This document shows positions 43,478 through 52,752 of a DNA stretch of 64,000 nt, piece by piece (position 1 is the first letter of the stretch; each line of letters begins with the position of its first letter). A program made the position numbers and the translations under genes. The stretch covers positions 3,621,501-3,685,500 of the forward strand of contig NZ_AKVN02000001.1 in NCBI RefSeq assembly GCF_000271485.2. The letters are read 5' to 3'. The DNA is from Pelosinus fermentans DSM 17108. GTDB taxonomy: Bacteria; Bacillota; Negativicutes; DSM-13327. The notes under the pieces were generated by a model. That model saw only the letters and a list, made by a program, of their open reading frames with translations, was not told where the DNA came from and did not search any database.

Positions 43478-45049
43478 TTATAAAGAGTAATTAGCAACTA
43501 ATTCCTTTACTTCTGCTTCTTTCTCTTTTATAAATTCATCAAAACCTATACACTTTGAATTTACTTTTAAATTAGCTAAATCCACCAGAAGGCTTGCTAT
43601 TTTTTCAGCAGGCACATCTCCATATACATCTCCAAATCGTACTGCACCAGGACCGACTATTCCATTAAAAGACATCGCATAGGTTGGAATTACTCCTTTT
43701 TCCGTACGACCTCTTTTTCCAGTAAATCCAATTAACCCCTTTTGATGTTGTCCACAGGAATTATGACAGCCCGAGATAAATGCCCTTGGTAATGCAGCCT
43801 TAATATCCTCTGGTGCATCCTTAAAAGTTTCCAGAATGCTGTCTAATAACTCATGAGAATTATTAAGTCCAAAATTACAAATCGTAGGTCCTACGCATGC
43901 AACTGTATTTTCTATATTAAATATAGATGAAAATTTAGACGTTATCGCAAGTACATTCTGCACGTCTTTTTCTTTTACATCTCTTACAAAAAGCCCTTGC
44001 GTTAAGGTTACACGTATTGATGTCTTATAATCTAATTTTGTTAAGAAAGCCAATAATTCATTTAGATCATGGGTAGTAATTGTCGCTTTTTTAGGGTGAA
44101 TATATACAGAATAGTATCCTGCTTGTTGTTGTGGGAATATTACATTCTTATATTGCTTATCCCATGGAAATTGTTTCTCCTGGGTAGTTTGCACGTTTTC
44201 TTCTTCAGAATCAATATGAAGTGCTAAGTCCTGTCCGGATTTTTTTAATTCATCCAATTCTTTTCTAAACATCTTAATAAACTCTTCTTCTCCCAATCTT
44301 AAAAGAACAAATCGCAATCTAGCCTTGTGTCTGTTCGTTCTATCGCCTTCTCTTGCGAAAACTCTTTTCATTGCTTCTACATAATATAATGCTTCTGTAT
44401 CCACAATAAAATCCTCAAGCTTTATGCCCACTTTAGCATTGCCACCAAGTCCACCGGCCCCATATACTTCAAAGCCTCTTTTACCATCAACGATTTTAGC
44501 AATAAACCCAATATCAGCTATGGTTGCATTCGCAGTGTCTTCTAAACTATTTGAAAATGCAATCTTATATTTTCTTGGTAACTTAAGATTAACAGGATCT
44601 GTCATCATGAAATTCGTAACAGCCTTAACATATGGAGTGACATCAAAAATCTCATCTTGTGCGACTCCGGAAAGAGGCGAACAGGCAACATTTCTTACAC
44701 CATCACCACCCGCTCCTCGTGTAATTAAGCCGCATTGTAACAAGTCATCCAGCACATTGCCTAAATCCCCAACTTTTACGGAATGAAGTTGAATGTCCTG
44801 TCTTGTTGTAAAACGCATATCAACACCGTATTTCTCAGCAATCTTGCTTAACCCCTGCAACTGATTTGCAGTTGTTACTCCACCAGCAATTCTGGGTCTT
44901 ACCATATATGTATCTTTGGGTCCTTCTTTATAAATTCCCATAATAGAACTAAAGGCTTTCAAGTTTTCTAATTTGCCTTCATGATATTGCTGTAACTTTT
45001 CTTTAAAGTTCTCAACACTTTTTAAAATATCTTCTGTAATTGTTATCAT
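43478..45049 (-). CDS. sirohaem nitrite/sulfite reductase
   Basis: 523-residue ferredoxin-type sulfite/nitrite reductase. N-terminal RIAGGVTTANQLQGLSKIAE and MRFTTRQDIQLHSV form the first substrate domain; the 4Fe-4S/sirohaem cysteines are in CVGPTICNFG (C-x5-C) and ISGCHNSCGQHQ (C-x3-C). It reduces sulfite to sulfide or nitrite to ammonium with six electrons. The family does not separate the two by eye. It stands alone, with no cysteine-biosynthesis or nitrate genes nearby. Confidence 0.85.
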   Translation of the reverse strand: MITITEDILKSVENFKEKLQQYHEGKLENLKAFSSIMGIYKEGPKDTYMVRPRIAGGVTTANQLQGLSKIAEKYGVDMRFTTRQDIQLHSVKVGDLGNVLDDLLQCGLITRGAGGDGVRNVACSPLSGVAQDEIFDVTPYVKAVTNFMMTDPVNLKLPRKYKIAFSNSLEDTANATIADIGFIAKIVDGKRGFEVYGAGGLGGNAKVGIKLEDFIVDTEALYYVEAMKRVFAREGDRTNRHKARLRFVLLRLGEEEFIKMFRKELDELKKSGQDLALHIDSEEENVQTTQEKQFPWDKQYKNVIFPQQQAGYYSVYIHPKKATITTHDLNELLAFLTKLDYKTSIRVTLTQGLFVRDVKEKDVQNVLAITSKFSSIFNIENTVACVGPTICNFGLNNSHELLDSILETFKDAPEDIKAALPRAFISGCHNSCGQHQKGLIGFTGKRGRTEKGVIPTYAMSFNGIVGPGAVRFGDVYGDVPAEKIASLLVDLANLKVNSKCIGFDEFIKEKEAEVKELVANYSL

Positions 45050-45212
45050 ATCTGATTACCTCTTTTATCCGTATTCTTATCCCATGGAATGATTATAACA
45101 ACTTAGTATTGACATTTCAAGAAAAATACAGGTACTAAGTGATCTATCCAACTGATCTTTAATTATATTATCTTATACTTGCTTGCATCTGGATTTAAAC
45201 TGCAAGGTAAAA

Positions 45213-45247
45213 AAAAGTACGCAGAATACCGTATTCTGCGTACTTTT
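45213..45247. terminator. terminator of the iron-uptake operon
   Basis: AAAAAGTACGCAGAATAC and GTATTCTGCGTACTTTTT are an almost loop-less perfect palindrome with T runs, located between the reductase promoter region and the PepSY gene. Confidence 0.65.
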
Positions 45248-45283
45248 TATTACATTTACTCTTTACAAAACATAACCAATATT

Positions 45284-46867
45284 TTATTGCAAAGGGGTAC
45301 GTTCTATAGGAAAATTTACAGAACTAGAACTAAGTGAGGATTGTTGCTCCAACAGTTTCTCATTATTCCTTTCTTTTAAGGAAACACGCCAGGCTGTGAG
45401 TGCCAATAGAATTCCCAGTGAAGCAGCTGTTAGATCGACACTGACAGTCATCCAATCGTTGCGAGCGATTGCTGGTAATAAACCGACGTTAGTTGTGAGT
45501 GCGTTAAGCGCTGGCAATCCGATGCAAAGTCCTGCTGCGATACGCAGCTGTTCGATCCAGGCACGTAATGGAGGGCGTAAAAATGCATGAAACAACGTAA
45601 TGAGCCATACGCTGAAAAACGCTGTTATTTCGGCGTCAGCCCGTTCTTTGATGTCAAAGGGCAGTAACCGGTTAGCCCACAAATAAGCAATGCAGGCAAT
45701 GATAATACCGATAATAGCCGTAATGTTCAGTCCCTCAATGGCACGATACATCCATTGAGCCATCTGACTATTACGGGCATAGCGGCTGCGGCGTTTGATG
45801 GTAAAAAATATCAGGCCGGCGGCAATCATGATGCAACTAATCAAACCAGCGGCAAAATACAGCCAAGCTATGGGATATCCGCCAAATCTGGCAATGTGTA
45901 AACCGACCAGTGAACGATAAATATGAACATATTTACTCCAGGTTGTCTGGCTGCCAAGCAATTCACCGGTAACCCCATCAAAAATAGCTCTATTGCTGAT
46001 TGCAACAACGGTGTCATCAATCGTTCTAAAAAAAGTAACTACCGCCTGCTGGTCACCGGGATTACTGACTCGGATGAAGGAGATTTTTCCTTTTCCCAGT
46101 TCTGCCTCAGCTAGTGGCAAAAGACTGGTCAACGGTACTAATTCTCTCGGCAGATTGGCACGGGGACGTTCAAAATTCTTAGCTGCAACAGATTGCGGTC
46201 CTTTCCAGGAACTACCGTACAATACCTGAGGAACTACAGGCAGCAGCATTAAAAAGGTGACAGTCAGTCCCGTATAAGTAATTAAAAGGACAAAGGGAAG
46301 GGTGAAGACTCCGGTCATGGTATGAACATTCAGCCAGTTTTTTCGCCAACGAAGACGGAAAAAATCTTTGAAGACCTGTCGGCGGATGGCTATACCGGAT
46401 ACAAGTGCAGCCAGCATGACCATAGAAGCTAACGTAACCAGCCATAAGCCGACCTTGCCGCTGTGCAGCTCAAAATGAAAATGAGCAAGGAAGTGACCAC
46501 CCTCAGTCTCCGGCGTCTTAATGATTGCCCCACTTTGAGGGTTCAGATGCTTCTCTACTGCTTTTTTGCCTTTTATCCAGGTAATTTCCAGATCCTGGTG
46601 ACGTTGTTGCGGTAAAGCAATCATCCAGGTGTCCGCCTTTGGCGAAAGCTGCCGCAGCTTTTTTTCAGCCGATGCCAGCGCCTGAACCGGCTCAACCTCG
46701 CTGATCCTCACATTAGGCTGCATCCAGTGGGTCAACTCTTGTTCAAATACGGCTAACGTACCGGTAAAAAAGATAACAAATAACAGCCAGCCAAATACCA
46801 GGCCACCCCAAGTGTGTAATTCACTCATCCCCCGGGTAAAGCTTCTCTTTTCTTTTGATTGATTCAT
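45284..46867 (-). CDS. PepSY-domain membrane protein, PiuB-like
   Basis: 527 residues with four to six membrane segments. WGGLVFGWLLFVIFFTGTL near residue 22, HFHFELHSGKVGLWLV and LNVHTMTGVFTLPFVLLIT contain the conserved membrane histidines of PepSY-associated iron-regulated proteins, which are thought to reduce or help release iron from siderophores at the inner membrane. ATG 46867 has AAGGAG 7 nt before it; the longer frame is unsupported. Third gene of the receptor operon. Confidence 0.85.
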   Translation of the reverse strand: MNQSKEKRSFTRGMSELHTWGGLVFGWLLFVIFFTGTLAVFEQELTHWMQPNVRISEVEPVQALASAEKKLRQLSPKADTWMIALPQQRHQDLEITWIKGKKAVEKHLNPQSGAIIKTPETEGGHFLAHFHFELHSGKVGLWLVTLASMVMLAALVSGIAIRRQVFKDFFRLRWRKNWLNVHTMTGVFTLPFVLLITYTGLTVTFLMLLPVVPQVLYGSSWKGPQSVAAKNFERPRANLPRELVPLTSLLPLAEAELGKGKISFIRVSNPGDQQAVVTFFRTIDDTVVAISNRAIFDGVTGELLGSQTTWSKYVHIYRSLVGLHIARFGGYPIAWLYFAAGLISCIMIAAGLIFFTIKRRSRYARNSQMAQWMYRAIEGLNITAIIGIIIACIAYLWANRLLPFDIKERADAEITAFFSVWLITLFHAFLRPPLRAWIEQLRIAAGLCIGLPALNALTTNVGLLPAIARNDWMTVSVDLTAASLGILLALTAWRVSLKERNNEKLLEQQSSLSSSSVNFPIERTPLQ

Positions 46868-46878
46868 ATAACTTCTCC

Positions 46879-47205
46879 TTATCTTACCCAGGCAGCAACT
46901 AGCGCCAGGAACCCGCAAGAAAGCGTAACGACAAGTAAATTCCGCCAAGCGCGCTGGGCAGTAGGAGCGGCAAAGGCCCAGAGCAGTGCCCCAGTGTAAA
47001 AGAGAGGGGGAAACAACACACTAAAAAACAAGGCATCCGCTTTTGCCCAGGGCAGCAGCAATACCAAAGCCGCCAACATGCTGGAGGTAAGCGCATAGCC
47101 GCCGAAAACGGCGGCTAGAATGCGCAATATAGTTTGAGTTGTATTATCGGTACCGGCAAAAAGTTCTCTTAGCCGTTTAAAAACCTCAAGTGTAGTGGTA
47201 TTCAT
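46879..47205 (-). CDS. small membrane protein, DUF3649 family
   Basis: 108 residues with three hydrophobic segments (AAVFGGYALTSSMLAALVLL; LFFSVLFPPLFYTGALLWAF; NLLVVTLSCGFLALVAAW). Size, pattern and position between a TonB receptor and a PepSY protein match DUF3649, a component of iron-uptake clusters described mainly in proteobacteria. Molecular role unknown. Gap to the receptor stop is 15 nt. Confidence 0.75.
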   Translation of the reverse strand: MNTTTLEVFKRLRELFAGTDNTTQTILRILAAVFGGYALTSSMLAALVLLLPWAKADALFFSVLFPPLFYTGALLWAFAAPTAQRAWRNLLVVTLSCGFLALVAAWVR

Positions 47206-47220
47206 GGTTAAATACCTCGT

Positions 47221-49473
47221 TTATATCTGGAAGGTTGCTGATAATTTAAAGGTGCGAGGGCCGCCCAAAGTGGCATAATTCTCGTTACTGAAACAACCTG
47301 CCCAGTAGTGTTTGTCAAATAGATTTTCGACGCTGGCACGATATGTGACTGGAACATTATTGATTGTGGTTTTATAACGCGCACCTAAATCATAGCGTAC
47401 CCAGCTTGGGATTTTTATGGTGTTCGCATTATCAATGTATTGGGATCCGGTGTATACCGCCAGGAGAGAAAGGGTTAAATCTTTGTTCCACGACGTGTCC
47501 CACTCGACGCCGGCATTCATCGTCCATTTAGGTACGCCAAAAGGTGTTTTTCCTTTATTTGTGCTTATGCGTGAACGAACCAGTTCGCCATCAGTATAGG
47601 CAATTCCGCCCAAAACACGGAAATTTTTTGTTATGCTGCCAAATGTATTCCATTCAATGCCACGATTTTTCTGTTCGCCGCCATAGGAATAAATGTTATC
47701 AGTAGTCATATAGCTTGGCATTTTGATTTGAAAAAAGGCCAGGGTATTGGCGAAATTTCCTTTGTCCCACTTGACGCCAATTTCCTGTTGTTTGGTTTTA
47801 TACGGCGCCAGTACTTCATTTGCATTGTCATACGTTGTAGCAACCACAGTTCCAGGAGAAAGTGCTTCAATATAATTGGCATAGAGAGAAACCGATTCTC
47901 CCCACGGTTTGACTATGAGGCCGACCATCGGTGTAGTGGCGTCAGAGTCATAAGTGGTACTTGAAGTCGGGGTTCCGGTAGCAGCGGTATTGGAGTATTT
48001 ATAGCTTGTCTGTTCCACATTTTGCCGCCGTACCCCCAAAGTTAACTGAACTTTATCTTCGTCAAAAGAAAGCGTATCGGACAGAAGATAACTGGAAAGT
48101 TTAGTAACGAGTGTCTTATTACCCTTGGCTGGCGACGCCACGCTATTAAAGTAGTCGGCGAGTGAGACAGGGTTATAAATATTCGTTGGATAATTACCGC
48201 TGCCTTGGTTATAAGCATTGGAATAATCCGTATCCTGGAAGCTTGCACCTAAAACAAGTTGATGCTTTACCGAACCAGTCTGGTAAGCACCGCGCAGTCC
48301 AAAATCGGATGAAGTGGTGTCAGTCCAGAAGTTTTGCTTGAAGACATTCCGGGCCGTTGCCGTTCCATCGGACTTTAAATTCAAAACATGATTACCGTTG
48401 ATGAAGCCGGTTGCGTTGGCTGATAATTTACCGATACCGGCATAAGCAGTTAAATTGTCCTGGATGTCATATTCACCCTTGAATAGGACACCATTATTCC
48501 GTGTCGTCCCTGATGTCCCCTTGTATGCATTGGTTGAACCGTCGGGAGCAGATTCTACGTAACCGTTGGCTAGGTAATACATAGAAGTAGCTCCGTTATC
48601 ATAATTTTCCTGCGAGCCGTATGCATCCATGGACAGGCGCCATTTGTCTTTTTGGTAGTCTACCCCGAGAGAGCCCAGTAACCGTTCTTTGGATTGTCCG
48701 TCAACTTCAGTATCACCATCTGCATAAACGCCGTTGAAACGAATACCCCATTCTTTATTTTCGCCAAACCGACGTCCAATATCAATATGGCCACCTAAGT
48801 GGGACGAAGAGGTATAGCTGGTGGTAAAGTTAGTGATGTCCTCCTCGCCGGCGCGTTTGGGCACCAAATTGATGGCGCCGCCTACCGAAGTGCTTACACC
48901 ACCGTAAAGAAAAGAACTGGGACCTTTAAGCACTTCCACCCGTTCTAAGAATTCAACCGGAACATGGTATTGCGGCGCCAATCCCTGCATACCGTTAAAA
49001 TAGAGATGCTGATAATTTACTTCTAAACCTCGGATCATATAGTTTTCATTGCTATGCCCAGCAGAGGTGGTGAAGCGGATCGATGGATCATTAATGAGAA
49101 CATCGTAAAGTGTGTCAGCCTGTTTATCTTCCATAGTCTGGGCAGTATAACTGGTAACGTTAAAGGGTGTATCCATAAAATCCTTATTGCCTAGAATTCC
49201 GAGATTGGCTCCACGGGCAACCTGACCTCCGGCGTAAGCAGGAGGAAGAGCCTGACTGCGATCGGCTGTAACTTCAACTCCTTCCAGTGTAAATTCACGC
49301 TGTCCGACGGTTGTTTCAGTAGAAGCAGCTTGTTCTTCGGCGGCTTGCTCGGTGGCAGGGGCGGGTTCCTGTGTTTCTTCCGCCGCATAGGAAACTATCG
49401 GTGCATGCCAGACTAGACTACTGCCGATTAAGGCATATAGCAGGCTTTTTCTGGTACGGGACATTTTTTTCAT
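47221..49473 (-). CDS. TonB-dependent siderophore receptor
   Basis: 750 residues. A signal peptide (basic MKKMSRTRKSLLYALIGSSL, cleavage near SYA-AEE) is followed by a Glu/Ala/Thr-rich linker, the plug domain (SYTAQTMEDKQADTLYDVLI to PSSFLYGGVSTSVGGAINLV) and a 22-strand barrel ending in Phe-Gln-Ile. It imports ferric siderophore through an outer membrane, direct evidence for a diderm cell. ATG 49473 follows AAAGGAG by 9 nt. No TonB/ExbBD or ABC permease genes are adjacent. The region looks richer in GC than its neighbours, perhaps acquired. Confidence 0.9.
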   Translation of the reverse strand: MKKMSRTRKSLLYALIGSSLVWHAPIVSYAAEETQEPAPATEQAAEEQAASTETTVGQREFTLEGVEVTADRSQALPPAYAGGQVARGANLGILGNKDFMDTPFNVTSYTAQTMEDKQADTLYDVLINDPSIRFTTSAGHSNENYMIRGLEVNYQHLYFNGMQGLAPQYHVPVEFLERVEVLKGPSSFLYGGVSTSVGGAINLVPKRAGEEDITNFTTSYTSSSHLGGHIDIGRRFGENKEWGIRFNGVYADGDTEVDGQSKERLLGSLGVDYQKDKWRLSMDAYGSQENYDNGATSMYYLANGYVESAPDGSTNAYKGTSGTTRNNGVLFKGEYDIQDNLTAYAGIGKLSANATGFINGNHVLNLKSDGTATARNVFKQNFWTDTTSSDFGLRGAYQTGSVKHQLVLGASFQDTDYSNAYNQGSGNYPTNIYNPVSLADYFNSVASPAKGNKTLVTKLSSYLLSDTLSFDEDKVQLTLGVRRQNVEQTSYKYSNTAATGTPTSSTTYDSDATTPMVGLIVKPWGESVSLYANYIEALSPGTVVATTYDNANEVLAPYKTKQQEIGVKWDKGNFANTLAFFQIKMPSYMTTDNIYSYGGEQKNRGIEWNTFGSITKNFRVLGGIAYTDGELVRSRISTNKGKTPFGVPKWTMNAGVEWDTSWNKDLTLSLLAVYTGSQYIDNANTIKIPSWVRYDLGARYKTTINNVPVTYRASVENLFDKHYWAGCFSNENYATLGGPRTFKLSATFQI

Positions 49474-49534
49474 TTTCTTCGACTCCTTTACGTGCACTTT
49501 ACTCTGGGTGGACCTGATATGTAGTTATAATTGC

Positions 49535-49573
49535 TAAGCATCTAATCTAAATGAGGATTAATCTCAATGCTTA
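49535..49573. promoter_or_regulatory. dyad upstream of the receptor gene
   Basis: TAAGCAT (49535-49541) and ATGCTTA (49567-49573) enclose a second small dyad (TGAGGATTAATCTCA). It lies 60-100 nt upstream of the receptor start and could bind the AraC-type regulator. A TTGAGA element on the minus strand may be a -35. Confidence 0.3.
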
Positions 49574-49696
49574 TTAAATAGAATAGCAAGTACAAGTGCA
49601 GGAGTAAATGGATATATTTCCAAGGAATCCTGGATTTTTTCCAAATAAATTATTCTCCTGATAGAAATTCTCTAATGAATAAGGTTAGATAAATCA

Positions 49697-49726
49697 TTGA
49701 CAATCGCTGGATGAAAAAGCTATAAT
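49697..49726 (+). promoter_or_regulatory. sigma-A promoter of the AraC regulator
   Basis: TTGACA (49697-49702), an 18-bp spacer and TATAAT (49721-49726) are both perfect consensus boxes. The ATG is 67 nt downstream of the -10. Confidence 0.75.
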
Positions 49727-49746
49727 TGATAATCGATATCAATTAT
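49722..49746. promoter_or_regulatory. Fur-box-like palindrome over the regulator promoter
   Basis: The 25-bp near-palindrome ATAATTGATAATCGATATCA plus ATTAT overlaps the -10 and start region. The core TGATAATCGATATCA matches the 7-1-7 Fur consensus at 13 of 15 positions by eye. It should give iron repression. Confidence 0.6.
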
Positions 49747-49793
49747 AGCACAGAACTAATTATCTTTCTAGGAAAAAGGGAGGCAACCCCTAA

Positions 49794-50621
49794 ATGAATG
49801 TAAATATTAATGAACTGGCCCATTATTATGCCACAATCAATATTAGTATTATTGATGTAGCCAGAACTGTCGTGCCTCCTGGCGGAAGATGTTTTGGCCG
49901 ATATACTCCCCCGTTTTCAGGAATTGTTTTTCCATTGCGCGGGCGGGCCCGGATGTTCTTCAACGGTGTTCCTTATGAGATGGAATATGGAAAAGTCTTT
50001 CATGCCGGTCCAAATATGTCATTAGATAAAGAGGTGCAGGGACGATCGGAATGGGCTTTTATGGTCATACATTATCAGACTGATGATAGTGCAGCTGATT
50101 CTTTTCCTTATGCTTTGGCTCATTTTGAGTTGGAGGCTGGCTATAACACGCGCATCAATGATCTGCTGCATCGACTATATACGATCTGCACAACTCCGGG
50201 AAAACTGCCAAAACTGCGAGCTAAATCATTATTTCTCAGTATTATGGATGAGATTCTAACCAGTGCTGACAACCGGCGCAACGAAGGCGGACAGGAAATT
50301 GTAGAACAGGCCATCGAATACATTCACAGTCATTACATGGAATCCCTTACTGTGCCAATGCTTGCCGGACACTATGCTCTAAACAGCAAACAATTTGCCT
50401 ATTTATTTCAAAAAAATACAGGGATGGGACCAAATGAATATTTGATTGATTACCGGATACGCCGCGCAAAAGAACTATTATCCACTACAGCTTGCTCAGT
50501 AGCAGAAATTTCGGCTTGCGTAGGCTATTCTGACCCATATTATTTCAGTAAGCTTTTTAAGAAACGTACGGGCTTTTGCCCCAGTGTACTGCAAAGCTGC
50601 TTAAAAGAAAACATCGGCTAA
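49794..50621 (+). CDS. AraC-family regulator of siderophore uptake
   Basis: 275 residues. The N-terminal half is a cupin-like sensor domain (GIVFPLRGRARMFFNGVPYE); the C-terminal 100 residues are the two helix-turn-helix AraC domain (VPMLAGHYALNSKQFAYLFQ, then VAEISACVGYSDPYYFSKLF). PchR/YbtA-type proteins activate receptor genes when the ferric siderophore is present. Divergent from the TonB receptor gene, behind a promoter with a Fur-like site. GGGAGG upstream of ATG. Confidence 0.85.
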   Translation: MNVNINELAHYYATINISIIDVARTVVPPGGRCFGRYTPPFSGIVFPLRGRARMFFNGVPYEMEYGKVFHAGPNMSLDKEVQGRSEWAFMVIHYQTDDSAADSFPYALAHFELEAGYNTRINDLLHRLYTICTTPGKLPKLRAKSLFLSIMDEILTSADNRRNEGGQEIVEQAIEYIHSHYMESLTVPMLAGHYALNSKQFAYLFQKNTGMGPNEYLIDYRIRRAKELLSTTACSVAEISACVGYSDPYYFSKLFKKRTGFCPSVLQSCLKENIG

Positions 50622-50625
50622 GTAT

Positions 50626-50670
50626 AAAAAACGGCATCACTAAACAAATTTGTCTAGTGATGCCGTTTTT
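50626..50670. terminator. bidirectional hairpin terminator
   Basis: AAAAACGGCATCACTA and TAGTGATGCCGTTTTT form a 16-bp perfect stem between the convergent regulator and chemoreceptor genes. Confidence 0.7.
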
Positions 50671-50683
50671 CATTTTCATTTAC

Positions 50684-52372
50684 TTATAACTTAAACTTAC
50701 TGATGATCTCATTGAGTTCTTCTGCCATTTTTGCTAAGGATTCAGCATTATGATTGATCTCATGCATACTGGCACTTTGTTCTTCGGATGCAGCGGCTAC
50801 CGTTTGTGCACTTGCTGCAGTTTCTTCTGCAACACCACTAATATTTTGGACATTCCCTACCATTGTTTGGGTTCCCTTTGCTGTTTCCTCAATTGTATGC
50901 GTTATTTGTGCAACTACTGTTTTTACCTTATCAAGCTTATCAATAATCACTTCAAACCCTCTTTGAGTGTTGAATGTTACTTGTTTTCCTGCTTCCACCT
51001 CATGGTTTCCTTCACTTACATGCAGGACAGCATAATCAATGTCCTCTGTCATTTTTTTAATAATTTCAGCAATGTGGTGTGTTGCATCAGCACTTTGCTC
51101 CGCCAGCTTCCGAACCTCTTCTGCAACTACTGCAAAACCTCTTCCTGCTTCACCGGCACGAGCAGCTTCAATAGCAGCATTCAACGCTAATAAGTTGGTT
51201 TGACCTGCAATGCCTTGAATGACTGTAACGATTTCCCGAATGTTTTCAGACCCTTTTGCTAAGGAATTTGCCGCCTCTGTAATACTGATCATTGATTTTG
51301 CAACAGTATCATTCTGTGTAACGATCTGAGTCAGTAAATTCATCCCTTGGCTTGCTTCTTCAACAGCATTTTGAGTGTTCGCATTCACTTCATAGGCGTT
51401 CGAATTCATTTCCTCAGTACTTGCAGAAAGTTCCTGAATCGTAGCGGACATCTCCGTTATATTTGTAGTATTCTGAGCTGACCCACTCGCAACTTCCGCT
51501 ATGGTATTGGACACAATTTCTGCTGCACGCAGCTGTTCTTCTACTGTTGCACTTAATTCTTGACTAGATGCTGCCAAAGATTCAGAGTTTTGGCGTATTT
51601 GTCCCACTAGTGAGCGCAGAGCATTCTTCATTTGGGCCATTGCAGTAACCATATCACCTATTTCATCATTAACAGCAGCATGCTGCTCAGCAGTTGTTAA
51701 ATCGAAATGACTGATTGCATCCATTTCATTCCGAACACGACGCAAGCGTTTCGCCATATACCTACTGTACCAGTATGCTAAACTACAAACGAACAGTATA
51801 ACAAGCATACTTAAAATTCCAACCAAATTCTTAGTATCTTTTTGTTCCTGCATAAGTTTAACCGTTGATTGTTTTAAATATTTTTCTTCTAAATCAAAGG
51901 TTTTATCAAATTGCAGGTCTATCTGCTGTGATAAATTTCTCCCTTCCGCAAGCAACGTATCGAAGGAAGGACTGTTAGCTTTTCTTGCATCCATAAGCTG
52001 TCCCATTTTAAGACTATAGTCATCCATCATCTTTTCTAGTTTAACAGCTTCTGTTTTCACTTCTGGATTTTCCACACCAGATACAAATACTTTTAAGTCT
52101 TTTACGCTATCTTCAAATTCTTTTCTGGAATTTTGCTCATAGCTGCTAATCGAGTAGGCCATAAAACCTCGCAATTCAGCAATACCAGTATGCATACCAT
52201 CCTGTGCCTTCGTGAGTAAGAGCATATTTGCGGAAGTATGTGTAATTAAATTTTCATATGTATCACTTGCTGTCGAATACTGATATGCTGTATATCCAAG
52301 CAGTATAAGCAGAAAGGAAATAGAAGTGAGGAACATACCTCCTAATTGTGCAATAATAGGTATTCTACGCAT
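50684..52372 (-). CDS. methyl-accepting chemotaxis protein
   Basis: 562 residues. TM1 at about 10-30, a four-helix-type periplasmic sensor (to about 180), TM2 ([20 protein letters not shown]), a HAMP domain, and the cytoplasmic signalling hairpin with tip [20 protein letters not shown] followed by [17 protein letters not shown]. It senses an unknown ligand and controls CheA. ATG with AAAGGAG 8 nt upstream. Its leader carries a c-di-GMP riboswitch, so production is tied to the motile/sessile signal. Confidence 0.92.
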   Translation of the reverse strand: MRRIPIIAQLGGMFLTSISFLLILLGYTAYQYSTASDTYENLITHTSANMLLLTKAQDGMHTGIAELRGFMAYSISSYEQNSRKEFEDSVKDLKVFVSGVENPEVKTEAVKLEKMMDDYSLKMGQLMDARKANSPSFDTLLAEGRNLSQQIDLQFDKTFDLEEKYLKQSTVKLMQEQKDTKNLVGILSMLVILFVCSLAYWYSRYMAKRLRRVRNEMDAISHFDLTTAEQHAAVNDEIGDMVTAMAQMKNALRSLVGQIRQNSESLAASSQELSATVEEQLRAAEIVSNTIAEVASGSAQNTTNITEMSATIQELSASTEEMNSNAYEVNANTQNAVEEASQGMNLLTQIVTQNDTVAKSMISITEAANSLAKGSENIREIVTVIQGIAGQTNLLALNAAIEAARAGEAGRGFAVVAEEVRKLAEQSADATHHIAEIIKKMTEDIDYAVLHVSEGNHEVEAGKQVTFNTQRGFEVIIDKLDKVKTVVAQITHTIEETAKGTQTMVGNVQNISGVAEETAASAQTVAAASEEQSASMHEINHNAESLAKMAEELNEIISKFKL

Positions 52373-52440
52373 AAAATAACTCCTTTACATTTTAATTGTT
52401 GAGACGGCTGCATAAACTCTTTATCGCATCTCCTTCCATA

Positions 52441-52487
52441 AAAAAAACCAGATTGTTACATGAACTGTAATTCATATAGCAACCTGG
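52441..52487 (-). terminator. riboswitch-controlled terminator upstream of the chemoreceptor gene
   Basis: On the minus strand CCAGGTTGCTATATGAA and TTCATGTAACAATCTGG form a stem with two mismatches, followed by eight T. Its left arm contains the 3' strand of the riboswitch P1 stem, so the two structures exclude each other. Confidence 0.7.
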
Positions 52488-52572
52488 CAGACATAGATAA
52501 AAATCGTTAGTCCCATAGCTTTGCGTCCTTAACTTTCGCTAAGTTTGCCGATCGTTCAATGGTATTGAATTT
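52469..52572 (-). ncRNA. cyclic di-GMP-I (GEMM) riboswitch
   Basis: The minus strand reads GATCGGCAAACTTAGCGAAA, then GTTAAGGACGCAAAGCTATG and GGACTAACG, followed by GCCAGGTTGC. This matches the GEMM-I core: GGCAAAC, GAAA tetraloop, GACGCAAAGC, GGG.CTAA and the closing AGGTTGC. P1 can form between AATTCAATA (5' end) and TATATGAATT (3' end). It lies about 100 nt upstream of the chemoreceptor ATG. Confidence 0.9.
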
Positions 52573-52677
52573 ATGTATTAATAATTCTCCTCAAACCTCC
52601 AAAATCCTCTAAATTAAGACAAATTTTTCATCTTATTATTAAGCTCAACACCGAATTGAAGCAGGCTATAAATCAAG

Positions 52678-52714
52678 AAAAGAACATACAACTTCACTCA
52701 TTGTATGTTCTTTC
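52678..52714. terminator. terminator of the catalase gene
   Basis: AAGAACATACAA and TTGTATGTTCTT form a 12-bp stem with T-rich flanks, about 40 nt after the catalase stop. Confidence 0.6.
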
Positions 52715-52752
52715 TTAAATGTCTTTTCGTTTTATGGAATACTTTTTCCAGC

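Noticed and set aside
46212-46445. 77-codon minus-strand frame inside the PepSY gene
   Set aside because: Alternative frame of the membrane protein gene, with no independent start signal.
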